From assembly GCA_934695425.1 (NCBI GenBank), contig CAKUVH010000006.1, positions 19,154 through 83,153 of the forward strand: 64,000 nt of DNA, read 5' to 3'. Below, one piece after another: positions 7,694 to 17,218 of the stretch. Both the position numbers and the translations under genes were made by a program. The notes under the pieces were generated by a model, which saw nothing but the letters and a program-made list of their open reading frames with translations, was not told where the DNA came from and searched no databases. Within the stretch, counting starts at the first letter, position 1. Every line of letters begins with the position of its first letter. Source of the DNA: an uncultured Eubacteriales bacterium. GTDB lineage: Bacteria > Bacillota > Clostridia > Oscillospirales > Acutalibacteraceae.

Positions 7694-9769
7694 TTAATCT
7701 TTTTTTCTGGCGGCAATAATTTGTTCTGAAACAGATTTCGGAACTTCGGCATAGTGGCTTGGTTCCATTGTGTATTGTCCTCTTCCTTGGGTTGTAGAAC
7801 GCATATCGGTTGCGTATCCGAACATTTCGGAAAGCGGAACCATTGCATTGATTCTTTGAGCGCCGGAAATTGCTTCCATTCCTTGAATCATACCACGACG
7901 AGAGTTGATATCACCAATAACGTCGCCCATGTATTCTTCAGGAACAATAACCGTAACTTTCATTATAGGCTCCAAGAGAACCGGGTCAGCTTGTTTCATA
8001 GCTGATTTAAACGCCATAGAACCGGCAATTTTAAATGCCATTTCAGATGAGTCAACTTCGTGATATGAACCATCATAAAGTGTAACTTTTACGTCAACAA
8101 CATTATAGCCTGCGAGCACGCCGGAAAGCATAGCGCCTTGTATACCGTTATCAACCGCAGGGATGTATTCTTTCGGGATAGCTCCCCCAACGATTTCGTT
8201 AACGAATTCGTAACCTTTGGTTGGATTCGGCTCAACTTTGATTTTAACGTGACCGTATTGTCCACGTCCACCGGATTGTCTTGCATATTTTTCTTCAACA
8301 TCTGCAGGTTTGCGGATTGTTTCTTTATATGCAACTTGAGGATTACCGACGGTTGCTTCTACTTTGAATTCACGTAAAAGTCTGTCTACGATGATTTCAA
8401 GGTGAAGTTCACCCATTCCGGCAATGATTGTTTGACCTGTTTCTTCGTCTGTGTAAGCTTTAAAAGTTGGATCTTCTTCAGCTAATTTAGCGAGTGCCAG
8501 GCCCATTTTTTCTTGTCCGGCTTTTGTTTTAGGTTCAATAGCAACTCTGATAACAGGATCCGGGAATTCCATGGATTCAAGGATTACAGGATGTCTTTCG
8601 TCACAAAGGGTGTCACCTGTTGTAGTATTTTTAAGTCCTACTGCAGCGGCGATATCTCCTGCGTAAACTTTTTCGATGTCCTGTCTGTGATTTGAATGCA
8701 TTTGAAGAATTCTTCCGAGTCTTTCTTTGTTATCTTTTGTGGAGTTATAAACAGTTGAACCTGCTTCGATAGTACCTGAATATACTCTGAAGAAGCAAAG
8801 TTTTCCTACGAATGGGTCGGTTGCAATCTTAAATGCAAGAGCTGCAAACGGTTCTTCGTCAGAAGATGGACGTTCAACTTCTTCTTCTGTATCAGGGTTT
8901 ACACCCTTAATCGGAGGTACGTCTGTAGGAGAAGGCATGTAATCAACGATTGCATCCAAAAGTTTTTGTACGCCCTTATTTCTGTAGGATGTACCACAAG
9001 TTACAGGAACCATTGTATTGTCGATGGTTGCCTTTCTTATGCACTTTTTGATTTCGTCTATTGTGATTTCTTCACCTTCAAGATATTTTTCCATTATCTC
9101 GTCGTCAGCTTCAGCTACGTGTTCGAGCATCTCTGAATGATATTTTTCAGCTAATTCTTTCATATCTTCAGGGATTTCTTCTACTCTGATGTCTTTTCCG
9201 AGATCATCATAGTAAACGTAAGCTTTCATTTCAACTAAGTCTATAATTCCTTTAAATGTATCTTCTGAACCGATAGGCAATTGAATCGGTACAGCGTTAC
9301 AATTAAGGCGTTCTTTCATCATTTTTACAACATTGTAAAAGTCTGCGCCCATTATGTCCATTTTGTTAACATAAGCCATTCTGGGTACGCCGTATTTATC
9401 AGCTTGACGCCATACTGTTTCGGATTGAGGTTCAACCCCGCCTTTTGCGCAAAGAACAGTAACGGAACCATCCAAAACTCTAAGGGAACGCTCAACTTCA
9501 ACGGTAAAGTCAACGTGACCCGGAGTGTCGATTATATTTATACGATGATTATGCCAAAAACAAGTTGTTGCAGCAGAAGTAATTGTGATTCCGCGTTCTT
9601 GTTCTTGAACCATCCAGTCCATAGTCGCAGCTCCGTCATGAGTTTCGCCTATTTTGTGATTTATACCGGTATAATAAAGAATACGTTCGGTAGTCGTTGT
9701 TTTACCGGCGTCAATATGAGCCATAATTCCAATGTTGCGAGTCATTTCCAATGACACTTTTCTGGGCAT
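7694..9769 (-). CDS. fusA: Elongation factor G
   Basis: Translocase GTPase of translation; with RRF it also recycles ribosomes. 691 aa, standard length. G1 is AHIDAGKTTTTER, G3 DTPGHVDF, G4 NKMD; domains IV and V follow (GRGQYGHVKIKVEP; GYATDMRSTTQGRGQYTME). AAAGGAGG lies 7 bases before the ATG. Third main gene of the str operon. Confidence 0.98.
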   Translation of the reverse strand: MPRKVSLEMTRNIGIMAHIDAGKTTTTERILYYTGINHKIGETHDGAATMDWMVQEQERGITITSAATTCFWHNHRINIIDTPGHVDFTVEVERSLRVLDGSVTVLCAKGGVEPQSETVWRQADKYGVPRMAYVNKMDIMGADFYNVVKMMKERLNCNAVPIQLPIGSEDTFKGIIDLVEMKAYVYYDDLGKDIRVEEIPEDMKELAEKYHSEMLEHVAEADDEIMEKYLEGEEITIDEIKKCIRKATIDNTMVPVTCGTSYRNKGVQKLLDAIVDYMPSPTDVPPIKGVNPDTEEEVERPSSDEEPFAALAFKIATDPFVGKLCFFRVYSGTIEAGSTVYNSTKDNKERLGRILQMHSNHRQDIEKVYAGDIAAAVGLKNTTTGDTLCDERHPVILESMEFPDPVIRVAIEPKTKAGQEKMGLALAKLAEEDPTFKAYTDEETGQTIIAGMGELHLEIIVDRLLREFKVEATVGNPQVAYKETIRKPADVEEKYARQSGGRGQYGHVKIKVEPNPTKGYEFVNEIVGGAIPKEYIPAVDNGIQGAMLSGVLAGYNVVDVKVTLYDGSYHEVDSSEMAFKIAGSMAFKSAMKQADPVLLEPIMKVTVIVPEEYMGDVIGDINSRRGMIQGMEAISGAQRINAMVPLSEMFGYATDMRSTTQGRGQYTMEPSHYAEVPKSVSEQIIAARKKD

Positions 9770-9811
9770 AATATCCTCCTTTTCTATCTGTATTATTTAT
9801 TATGTGCATAA

Positions 9812-10081
9812 TTAATCTAAAAAATCATTAAATTCTTCGCGATCCACATCAAGCGAGTTTAAAACCATTATAACTTCATCACGATTAAAAAATCGTTTGA
9901 GGCTTTCGTCGCGCTTTAAGACTTTTCCTGCACGTAAACTATTCTCTATATTATTTCTAACATCAATAATAGTAGAGTTAAGAACTTTGGGGTCATTTGC
10001 TTTGATATCAATTCTGTGCGCATAGTTACAATTTGCAAGCACCACATTTAAAACTGATATAATCAAAGAAATATAGCGCAC
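9812..10081 (-). CDS. Small protein of unknown function between rpsG and fusA
   Basis: 89 aa if started at GTG 10081, which has an AGGAGG site 9 bases upstream just past the rpsG stop; longer upstream readings overlap rpsG and lack a site. The N-terminal 20 residues are hydrophobic (RYISLIISVLNVVLANC), the rest is charged and ends DREEFNDFLD. I recognise no family. Its position inside the str operon implies co-transcription with ribosomal genes. Confidence 0.6.
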   Translation of the reverse strand: MRYISLIISVLNVVLANCNYAHRIDIKANDPKVLNSTIIDVRNNIENSLRAGKVLKRDESLKRFFNRDEVIMVLNSLDVDREEFNDFLD

Positions 10082-10094
10082 CAAAACACACCTC

Positions 10095-10565
10095 CTACCA
10101 TCTATAGTGAGCGAATGCTTTGTTTGCTTCTGCCATCTTATGAGTGTCTTCGCGTTTTTTAACTGCCGCTCCGGACTCATTGATAGCGTCTAAAATTTCC
10201 CCGGCAAGTCTTTCTACCATTGTTCTTTCTGAACGAAGTCTGGAGTATCTTGTGAGCCATCTTAAACCTAAAGTTTGTCTTCTGTCAGCTCTTACTTCGA
10301 TAGGAACTTGATAAGTAGCTCCTCCGACACGTCTGGCTTTAACTTCAAGTGTAGGCATTATGTTTTCCATAGCTTGTTCAAAAACTTCAAGTGCTTCTCT
10401 TCCGGTTTTAGTCTGAATTATTTCAAATGCTTTATAGACTATCCTTTGAGCAACACCTCTTTTTCCGTCTATCATAATATTATTGATAAGACGAGTTACT
10501 AATTTAGAGTTATACAAGGGGTCTTGTAAAACATCACGTTTGGGAACCGAACCTCTTCTTGGCAC
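10095..10565 (-). CDS. rpsG: 30S ribosomal protein S7
   Basis: Primary 16S rRNA-binding protein that nucleates the small-subunit head. 156 aa starting at GTG 10565 (PRRGSVPKRDVLQDPLYNSK), preceded by AAGGAGGG; the longer in-frame reading has no site. The C-terminus HKMAEANKAFAHYRW is typical. A 30-bp imperfect inverted repeat lies upstream in the rpsL-rpsG gap. Confidence 0.97.
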   Translation of the reverse strand: MPRRGSVPKRDVLQDPLYNSKLVTRLINNIMIDGKRGVAQRIVYKAFEIIQTKTGREALEVFEQAMENIMPTLEVKARRVGGATYQVPIEVRADRRQTLGLRWLTRYSRLRSERTMVERLAGEILDAINESGAAVKKREDTHKMAEANKAFAHYRW

Positions 10566-10634
10566 GTTTCTTCCCTCCTTCACAATAATGATATCATAGG
10601 TACTCGAAAGTAGTTTAGCTTCCGCCGGCCAATA

Positions 10635-10664
10635 CAGAGGCATTTTATATATAAAACGCTTCTG
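10635..10664 (-). promoter_or_regulatory. Inverted repeat in the rpsL-rpsG gap, possible S7 leader hairpin
   Basis: The minus-strand RNA reads CAGAaGC(g)TTTTAT / ATAAAA(t)GCcTCTG, an extended hairpin 70 bases ahead of the rpsG start. In E. coli S7 autoregulates by binding this gap; a similar role here is inference. Confidence 0.4.
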
Positions 10665-10705
10665 CATTGTACTTAAATGCAAAGCTATCATTTTTTCTTA
10701 AGGTC

Positions 10706-11134
10706 CTATTTCTTGGCTGCGCCTGCTTTAGGACGTTTTGCTCCGTACTTCGAACGAGCTTGCATACGTTTTGCAACGCCTTGAGCGTCAAGGGTACCTC
10801 TTATGATGTGATAACGCACACCCGGTAAGTCCTTAACACGTCCGCCACGGATAAGAACGACACTGTGTTCTTGTAAATTGTGTCCGATTCCTGGAATGTA
10901 AGAAGTTACTTCTAAACCATTTGAAAGACGAACCCTGGCGATTTTTCTAAGAGCCGAGTTAGGTTTCTTAGGAGTAGCGGTTTTAACAGCTGTACAAACG
11001 CCTCTTTTTTGCGGAGAAGTTTGGTCTATAGCTTCTCTTTTTTTAGAGTTCCAGCCTTTTAAAAGCGCAGGAGCCTTAGCTTTTCTTTCATGGCTTTTTC
11101 TTCCTTTGCGGACCAATTGGTTAAATGTTGGCAT
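10706..11134 (-). CDS. rpsL: 30S ribosomal protein S12
   Basis: Decoding-centre protein, 142 aa. MPTFNQLVRKGRKS start, TPKKPNSALRKIARVRLSNG (the streptomycin-region lysine lies in KKPNS), then RGGRVKDLPGVRYH. AGGAGG lies ahead of the ATG. First gene of the str operon, driven by the promoter at 11189-11217. Confidence 0.98.
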   Translation of the reverse strand: MPTFNQLVRKGRKSHERKAKAPALLKGWNSKKREAIDQTSPQKRGVCTAVKTATPKKPNSALRKIARVRLSNGLEVTSYIPGIGHNLQEHSVVLIRGGRVKDLPGVRYHIIRGTLDAQGVAKRMQARSKYGAKRPKAGAAKK

Positions 11135-11188
11135 GTTACACCTCCTATGTGTAAGTTATAGATGCATAACCAAATTATGCAACGACTT

Positions 11189-11217
11189 ATTTTAACATTT
11201 TTAATCGATTCTGTCAA
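11189..11217 (-). promoter_or_regulatory. Sigma-A promoter of str operon
   Basis: Minus-strand TTGACA (11212-11217), 17-bp spacer, TAAAAT (11189-11194), about 55 bp ahead of rpsL. Confidence 0.8.
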
Positions 11218-11412
11218 GAAAATATATTAATTACAAAATATGATTTGTCGGTGATATCTATGGGCTAAAATTCTATAAAAAATTTTCCAAAACAAATATT
11301 TTATAAATTGATAATAGTAATAACTTGTTTAAAACGTAAATAAGTATTAAAATAAAATATAGTATATTTTATAAAAAGGCAGACAACTCAAAATTTATGG
11401 GGTGTGAAAAAT

Positions 11413-13635
11413 TTGGCTAAAGGAACTACTATAAGAATGTGGAGAAGATCGCTCGTGGTGCTGGCGATATTGGTATTCGGAGGGTTTTCTCTTTTGGTAA
11501 TAAGATTAATCGCTTTGCAGATATGCCAGGGTGATTTTTTACAGAGAATGGCGTCGGAGCAACAGCTTGCGGACACAAAAATCAGCGCCAGACGAGGAAC
11601 TATTTTTGACAGAAATATGAAACCTCTTGCACAGAGCGCAACAGTTTGGAATGTGGTGCTTGAACCTGCGTACATAAGTTCCGACGATAAAAAAGAAATA
11701 ATTTGCAGTGGTCTTAGCGAAATCCTTGATATGGATAAGGAAAAACTAAGGGAGCTTTCGAATAAAAAATCCTGCTACACTATAATAAAGAAAAAAGTAG
11801 ACAGCGAAATAAAAGATAAAATAATAGAATTTAAAAATCTTCATAAAATTTCGAGCGGGATAAGGCTTATCGAAGATTACAAAAGATATTATCCGTACGG
11901 AAAATTCGCTGCTCCTGTTTTAGGATTCACCGGCGCAGACAGCCAAGGTCTTGCAGGGATCGAAGCGTATTACGAAAAAGTTCTTAAAGGCGAACCGGGA
12001 AGAATTGTAACCGCTAAGAATGCGGTCGGAACCGAAATGCCGTTTGATTACGAGCAATTAATTTCCGCAAAGCCCGGCAGCAGCCTTAAACTTTGCATAG
12101 ATGAAACAATTCAACACCTCATGGAGAAAAACCTTGAAGAGGGCGTAATAAATCACAAGGTAAAAAATCGTGCGGCGGCGATAGCTATGGACGTGAAAAC
12201 CGGCGAAATATTAGGAATGGCGGTAAAGGGTGATTTTGACCCGAACGAACCGTTTAAGATTGCCGATCCCGAAGAAGAAGCCAGGGTGAATTCTCTGAGC
12301 GACGAAGAAAAACCTAAAGCAAAAGCAGAAGCACTAAGCAAACAATGGCGAAACAAAGCGGTAAGTGATACATATTATCCGGGGTCTGTATTTAAAATGG
12401 TAACAGCCTCTATGGGCTTGGAACTTGATGTTGTTAATGAGAAATCAACTTTTACATGTAACGGATCATTCAAGCCGTGCGAAGGCGCAAAGCCTATCGG
12501 ATGCCATAAGAGAGGCGGCCACGGAACACAAAATTTTGTAGAAGCACTTTGCCATTCTTGCAACCCTGCTTTCATTATGCTGGGTCAAAGAATCGGCACC
12601 GAAAATTTCTTTAATTTTTATAAAGCGTTTGGATTCCACAACAAAACCGGAATAGATTTACCGGGCGAATCGGGTGACTTATTCTTCCACGCAGACGGAA
12701 GCATGACGCTCACTGACCTTGCGGTTGCGTCAATGGGGCAAAACTTCGGTATCACACCGATACAAATGATAACGGCAGCGGCAACGATTGCAAACGGCGG
12801 AAATTTGGTTCAGCCGCACGTTGTAAAAGAAATACTGGATGAAAATGGAAACATTGTTAAAACGATAGATCCTATTGTAAAAAGAAAGGTGATTTCAGAG
12901 CAAACCGCCAAGAGAGTAACCTCCATGCTATATGAAAATGCGGTTCACGGAGCTGCTAAAAATGCCTATGTACCGGGATATCGAGTAGCGGGAAAAACAG
13001 GTACTTCGGAAAAAATAGGTTTGAGCACACCGGGACAAAAAGATTACATATCTTCATTCTGCGGATTTGCTCCGGCGGACGATCCGAAAATCGCAATGCT
13101 TGTATTTTTTGACACACCTAAAGGCGAGTATTATTACGGAAGCGCCGTAGCTGCTCCTGTGTTTGCAAAAGCCATGCAAGATATTCTCCCCTACATGGGA
13201 ATCGAAAAAATATACACCGAAGAAGAGAAAAAACAATTTGAAAATAAAACTCCGGAACTTATCGGAAAATCGGTAAGCGACGCAAAATCAACGGCAGCCG
13301 GCATGTCTTTAAGACCGGTAATTATCGGCGAAGGCGAAAATGTAATTGCACAAATTCCACAGCCGTCAGAACAAATTTCTCAAGGCGGGAACATAGTTTT
13401 ATACACCGACAGCGAAAGCAAAAATACATCGGTGAAAGTTCCAAAGCTCATCGGAATGTCGGTTCTTGAGGCGACAAAAACAGCTCTTGCATTTAATTTG
13501 AATATTAAAATATCAGGCTCCAACCTATCGGATGCGGGCGTGGTATCCTCGACTCAAAGCGTGGCAGAAGGAACGGAAGTCAGTCCGGGAACAACGATCA
13601 ATGTCGGGTTTATCCACGAAGATAAAGTAACTTAA
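11413..13635 (+). CDS. spoVD: SpoVD-type penicillin-binding protein (class B) with two PASTA domains
   Basis: Membrane-anchored D,D-transpeptidase that crosslinks peptidoglycan, of the SpoVD/FtsI class. 740 aa from TTG 11413, chosen because GGGGTG lies 7 bases before it and the product then reads AKGTTIRMWRRSLV, the usual N-terminus. One TM helix at about residues 14-36, then the dimerisation domain, then transpeptidase motifs SVFK (about 324), SCN and KTGT (about 527). Two PASTA repeats end the protein (PELIGKSVSDA..., VPKLIGMSVLEA...). PASTA domains favour SpoVD over plain FtsI, though in this position it may serve both division and sporulation. It starts the operon with mraY, the SEDS gene and murG. 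Confidence 0.9.
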   Translation: MAKGTTIRMWRRSLVVLAILVFGGFSLLVIRLIALQICQGDFLQRMASEQQLADTKISARRGTIFDRNMKPLAQSATVWNVVLEPAYISSDDKKEIICSGLSEILDMDKEKLRELSNKKSCYTIIKKKVDSEIKDKIIEFKNLHKISSGIRLIEDYKRYYPYGKFAAPVLGFTGADSQGLAGIEAYYEKVLKGEPGRIVTAKNAVGTEMPFDYEQLISAKPGSSLKLCIDETIQHLMEKNLEEGVINHKVKNRAAAIAMDVKTGEILGMAVKGDFDPNEPFKIADPEEEARVNSLSDEEKPKAKAEALSKQWRNKAVSDTYYPGSVFKMVTASMGLELDVVNEKSTFTCNGSFKPCEGAKPIGCHKRGGHGTQNFVEALCHSCNPAFIMLGQRIGTENFFNFYKAFGFHNKTGIDLPGESGDLFFHADGSMTLTDLAVASMGQNFGITPIQMITAAATIANGGNLVQPHVVKEILDENGNIVKTIDPIVKRKVISEQTAKRVTSMLYENAVHGAAKNAYVPGYRVAGKTGTSEKIGLSTPGQKDYISSFCGFAPADDPKIAMLVFFDTPKGEYYYGSAVAAPVFAKAMQDILPYMGIEKIYTEEEKKQFENKTPELIGKSVSDAKSTAAGMSLRPVIIGEGENVIAQIPQPSEQISQGGNIVLYTDSESKNTSVKVPKLIGMSVLEATKTALAFNLNIKISGSNLSDAGVVSSTQSVAEGTEVSPGTTINVGFIHEDKVT

Positions 13636-13733
13636 AAATTATATATTTGGAATAATTCATAAAATGATATATAATTTATAACATAATTCATTCATATATC
13701 GGAAAAAATAATAATACGGAGGCGGTTAATCGC

Positions 13734-14777
13734 ATGAACAGTTATGCTATATCAGCTCTAAGTGCTGTATTTATCTCTTTCTTAATAACTTTATTTTCGG
13801 GGAAAATTGTAATTCCTTTTCTTCACAAATTAAAATACGGTCAAACAATTTTGGAAGTGGGGCCTTCTTGGCACAAAAACAAACAAGGCACACCGACAAT
13901 GGGCGGAATAATGTTTATCGTAGGAATTGTTATTTCTACTGTAATATGCGTACCTGCTTATTATAAAATATCTGAAATTTCAGGTGTAAACGCAACAGAA
14001 ACTCCTCTCATGATTGTAAAAATATTTGCAGGTCTTGCACTTGCGGTGGCATATGGCGTCGTGGGGCTTATGGATGATTATGTAAAAGTAAGCAAAAAAC
14101 AGAACAAAGGCCTAACTCCAAAGCAAAAACTAATTCTACAATTTGGAATTGTGGGATGTTACTTTTTGGTGCTTCACGCTGTAAATAAATCTTTCGGCGG
14201 ACCGGTTTTAACTACTGTTAAGATACCTTTTATGGGAAGTGTTGATTTAGGAATTTTCTACTGGTTAATTTTTGCCATTATCGTAGTAGGAATCGTAAAC
14301 GCAGCCAATTTGACCGACGGAATTGACGGTCTATGCACTTCGGTAACATTTTTCGCGGCGCTTTTTGCAATGGTAATTTTAAATATCCTGGGAATGTCCG
14401 GGTTAAGCATTGAAGCTGCGGCTCTTGCAGGAGGGTGCTTGGGATTCTTATTCTGGAACTTCCATCCGGCAAAAGTATTTATGGGCGATACAGGTTCCCT
14501 ATTCTTAGGCGGAATGGTTTGCGCGTTATTTATGGGAGCGAACCTTTATATTCCTCTTATAGTACTCAGTTTTGTTTATATCGCCGAGATGTTTTCGGTT
14601 ATTATTCAAGTTTTGTACTTCAAATTTACACACGGAAAAAGGCTTTTCAAAATGAGTCCTCTTCACCACCATTTTGAAATGTGTGGCTGGGACGAAGTAA
14701 AAATATGCGCAGTTTTCAGCGTTGCAACAGTTATTCTTGGGGTTTTATCAACCCTCATGGTAATATACGGCATGTAA
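13734..14777 (+). CDS. mraY: Phospho-N-acetylmuramoyl-pentapeptide transferase
   Basis: Transfers phospho-MurNAc-pentapeptide to undecaprenyl phosphate to make lipid I at the inner face of the membrane. 347 aa, about ten TM helices. Catalytic Asp motifs GLMDDYVKV and NLTDGIDGL, then FMGDTGSLFLGG and the HHHFEMCGW histidine motif. GGAGG precedes the ATG. murD, often next in Firmicutes, is absent between mraY and the SEDS gene. Confidence 0.97.
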   Translation: MNSYAISALSAVFISFLITLFSGKIVIPFLHKLKYGQTILEVGPSWHKNKQGTPTMGGIMFIVGIVISTVICVPAYYKISEISGVNATETPLMIVKIFAGLALAVAYGVVGLMDDYVKVSKKQNKGLTPKQKLILQFGIVGCYFLVLHAVNKSFGGPVLTTVKIPFMGSVDLGIFYWLIFAIIVVGIVNAANLTDGIDGLCTSVTFFAALFAMVILNILGMSGLSIEAAALAGGCLGFLFWNFHPAKVFMGDTGSLFLGGMVCALFMGANLYIPLIVLSFVYIAEMFSVIIQVLYFKFTHGKRLFKMSPLHHHFEMCGWDEVKICAVFSVATVILGVLSTLMVIYGM

Positions 14778-14814
14778 AAATAAATTAACAACTTAAGGAG
14801 GAAATTAAACCTCG

Positions 14815-16074
14815 ATGAGAGCAAAACGATTACGGTCAAGAAAAAACTTGAAAGAAAGAAATCAGATGCACCAAGAAGAAAATAAGAGTCAAGATGATTC
14901 AAAAAAAGCTTCTAAAAAATCACGAAAGAGCTTTAAGGAAATTATTTCTGACATAAAAATTGTTTCTATAAAATCCGGAATAGATTTACCGTTTTTATTT
15001 TTGGTTTTAACTATTTTGGTCATAGGGCTTGTCATGATGTATTCGGCAAGTTACCCGAACGCCTACTTTTTGCATGGCGGAGACAGCGCTCATTTTATAA
15101 AGAGTCAACTGGTTTTTGCTGTTCTGGGAATAATCGGGATGCTTGCCATTTCATGTATTGATTATAATTATTTTCATAAATGGGCAGTACCTATCTTGGG
15201 CGTTTCGTTCGTTTTGCTGATCCTCGTTCTGATAATGCCACCGATAAACGGCGTTCACAGGTGGTTTCAACTGGGATTTTTAAGGTTCCAGGCATCAGAA
15301 ATAACAAAATTTGCCATCGTGGTTTCTTTTGCTCACTTTATAAACTTAAATTTTCATCGTATGCAAACCTTTAAATACGGAATCCTCCCTTATTTGATAA
15401 TTCTAGGGCCTACAGTATTACTTTTAGTACTAGAACCCCATATATCTTGCTCGGCAATCGTAATTTTACTTGCAGCGGGAATGCTTTTTATAGGCGGGAT
15501 AAAATTAAGATGGTTCGGAATGGTAATCGGTGCAATAGCAGCCGCTTTGCTATATTTGGTTTTATTCACAGACAAATTAACATATGCAAACAATCGTATT
15601 GCTGGATGGTTTGACCCATTTTCTCCGGGAGCGGGCGTAGACACCTGGCAGACACGCCAAGGACTTTACGCTATAGGTTCGGGCGGACTGTGGGGTCTGG
15701 GGCTTGGACAGTCAAGGCAGAAATACCTTTTTATTCCTGAGCCGCAAAATGACTTTATTTTTTCAGTAGTGTGCGAAGAGCTCGGGTTTGTCGGAGCGGT
15801 TTTAATATTATTTTTATTTGCTCTTTTAGTGTGGAGAGGAATGGTAATTTCCATGAGAGCAAAAGACAGATTCGGAATGCTCTTGGGGATAGGTTTAACA
15901 GCGCAGGTTGGGCTTCAGGTTATTTTAAATATCGCCGTTGTAACCAACACAATTCCAAATACAGGAATAAGCTTGCCGTTTTTCAGCTACGGCGGAACGT
16001 CTTTGCTTATGCTTCTGGCGCAGATGGGAATTATACTGTCTATTTCTCGAACAGCGCACCTGGAAAAAACTTAA
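14815..16074 (+). CDS. spoVE: FtsW/SpoVE-family SEDS peptidoglycan glycosyltransferase
   Basis: Polymerises lipid II with its cognate class B PBP, probably the SpoVD upstream. 419 aa. A basic cytoplasmic tail of about 55 residues is followed by about ten TM helices. Family motifs: GVHRWFQLGFLRFQASEITK, the GLWGLGLGQSRQKY loop, PEPQNDFIFSVVCEELGF, and TGISLPFFSYGGTSLL. AAGGAGG lies 13 bases before ATG 14815, longer than usual, so an internal ATG at 14866 is possible. SpoVE versus FtsW cannot be separated by sequence alone; pairing with spoVD favours SpoVE. Confidence 0.88.
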   Translation: MRAKRLRSRKNLKERNQMHQEENKSQDDSKKASKKSRKSFKEIISDIKIVSIKSGIDLPFLFLVLTILVIGLVMMYSASYPNAYFLHGGDSAHFIKSQLVFAVLGIIGMLAISCIDYNYFHKWAVPILGVSFVLLILVLIMPPINGVHRWFQLGFLRFQASEITKFAIVVSFAHFINLNFHRMQTFKYGILPYLIILGPTVLLLVLEPHISCSAIVILLAAGMLFIGGIKLRWFGMVIGAIAAALLYLVLFTDKLTYANNRIAGWFDPFSPGAGVDTWQTRQGLYAIGSGGLWGLGLGQSRQKYLFIPEPQNDFIFSVVCEELGFVGAVLILFLFALLVWRGMVISMRAKDRFGMLLGIGLTAQVGLQVILNIAVVTNTIPNTGISLPFFSYGGTSLLMLLAQMGIILSISRTAHLEKT

Positions 16075-16093
16075 TACGTAGGAGGAAAATGAT

Positions 16094-17215
16094 TTGAAAA
16101 TAATATTTGTCGGCGGAGGAACCGCAGGACATATAAATCCGGCCATCGCTCTGGCTGACTATGTAAAAAGCAAGGAACCTGACGCAGAAATACTTTATGT
16201 GGGCGCGAAAAACGGGATGGAAAAAGAATTGGTGACAAGGTGCGGATACAAATTCGAAGGAATAACCGTTTCGGGATTCTCAAGGAAGATAAATTTTGAG
16301 GGATTGAAAAAAAATATAAAAACTCTTAAAAATATAATTATTTCAACGTACGAGTCAAAAATAATTCTAAAAAATTTCAAGCCGGATATCTGCGTCGGAA
16401 CGGGCGGATATGTTTGCGGAGCTTTTTTGAGAACTGCCGGGAAAATGAATATTCCGTACGTTATACATGATTCGAACTCTTACCCGGGTGTCACCACAAA
16501 ATTGCTGGCAAAAAAAGCGGCAAAAGTTTTGCTTGTGGACAGCGAAGCAAGAAAGCACCTGCCTAAGAGCATAAACTCAGAAATAACAGGCACGCCGATC
16601 AGAAATAAAATCACTAAAATAGACAAAGAAACAGCAAAAAAAGAGCTCAATCTAACGGATGCTCCGACGATACTTTCATTTGGAGGAAGTCTGGGCGCGA
16701 GAGCGATAAACAATGTTATGAGCGAGCTTATAAGCAATAATTTCAGCAAAACAAATTATAATTTTATTCATGGATTTGGGAAATCCTGTAATAATTTCTT
16801 GGAAAAGCTCCATGGGGTGGATTTAAAAAGCCCGAGGCTTATAATAAAAAATTATATACATAACATGGCGGAATGCATGGCTGCGGCGGATTTAATAATT
16901 TGCAGGGCCGGCGCGACAACAATCAGCGAAATAGAAGGCACAGCTAAACCTGCGATTCTAATTCCCTCGCCGAATGTAGCCGAAAATCATCAATTCCACA
17001 ACGCAATGGCTTTAGTGTCGAAAAATGCCGCTAGCATAATAGAAGAAAAAAATTTAAATGAAGATAATTTAATCCGAGAAATAAATAAAATACTCGAAAA
17101 TGACGGAGAGGTTGCGAAAGAATATTCAAAAAACCTAAGAAAAATTTCGGTAACCGATTCAGATGAAAAAATATACAGAATAATAAAAAATATTGTGAAT
17201 AAACAGGAGGGCTAA
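16094..17215 (+). CDS. murG: UDP-GlcNAc:lipid I N-acetylglucosaminyltransferase
   Basis: Converts lipid I to lipid II on the cytoplasmic membrane face. 373 aa, GT-B fold. Motifs GGGTAGHINPA, GGSLGARAINN and CRAGATTISEI are all present. TTG start at 16094 with AGGAGG 8 bases upstream. It ends 3 bp before the NifU-like gene, so the two are translationally close. Confidence 0.96.
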   Translation: MKIIFVGGGTAGHINPAIALADYVKSKEPDAEILYVGAKNGMEKELVTRCGYKFEGITVSGFSRKINFEGLKKNIKTLKNIIISTYESKIILKNFKPDICVGTGGYVCGAFLRTAGKMNIPYVIHDSNSYPGVTTKLLAKKAAKVLLVDSEARKHLPKSINSEITGTPIRNKITKIDKETAKKELNLTDAPTILSFGGSLGARAINNVMSELISNNFSKTNYNFIHGFGKSCNNFLEKLHGVDLKSPRLIIKNYIHNMAECMAAADLIICRAGATTISEIEGTAKPAILIPSPNVAENHQFHNAMALVSKNAASIIEEKNLNEDNLIREINKILENDGEVAKEYSKNLRKISVTDSDEKIYRIIKNIVNKQEG

Positions 17216-17218
17216 ACT

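Noticed and set aside
9281..9754. 157-codon plus-strand ORF
   Set aside because: Antisense to the G domain of fusA; no own promoter or site.
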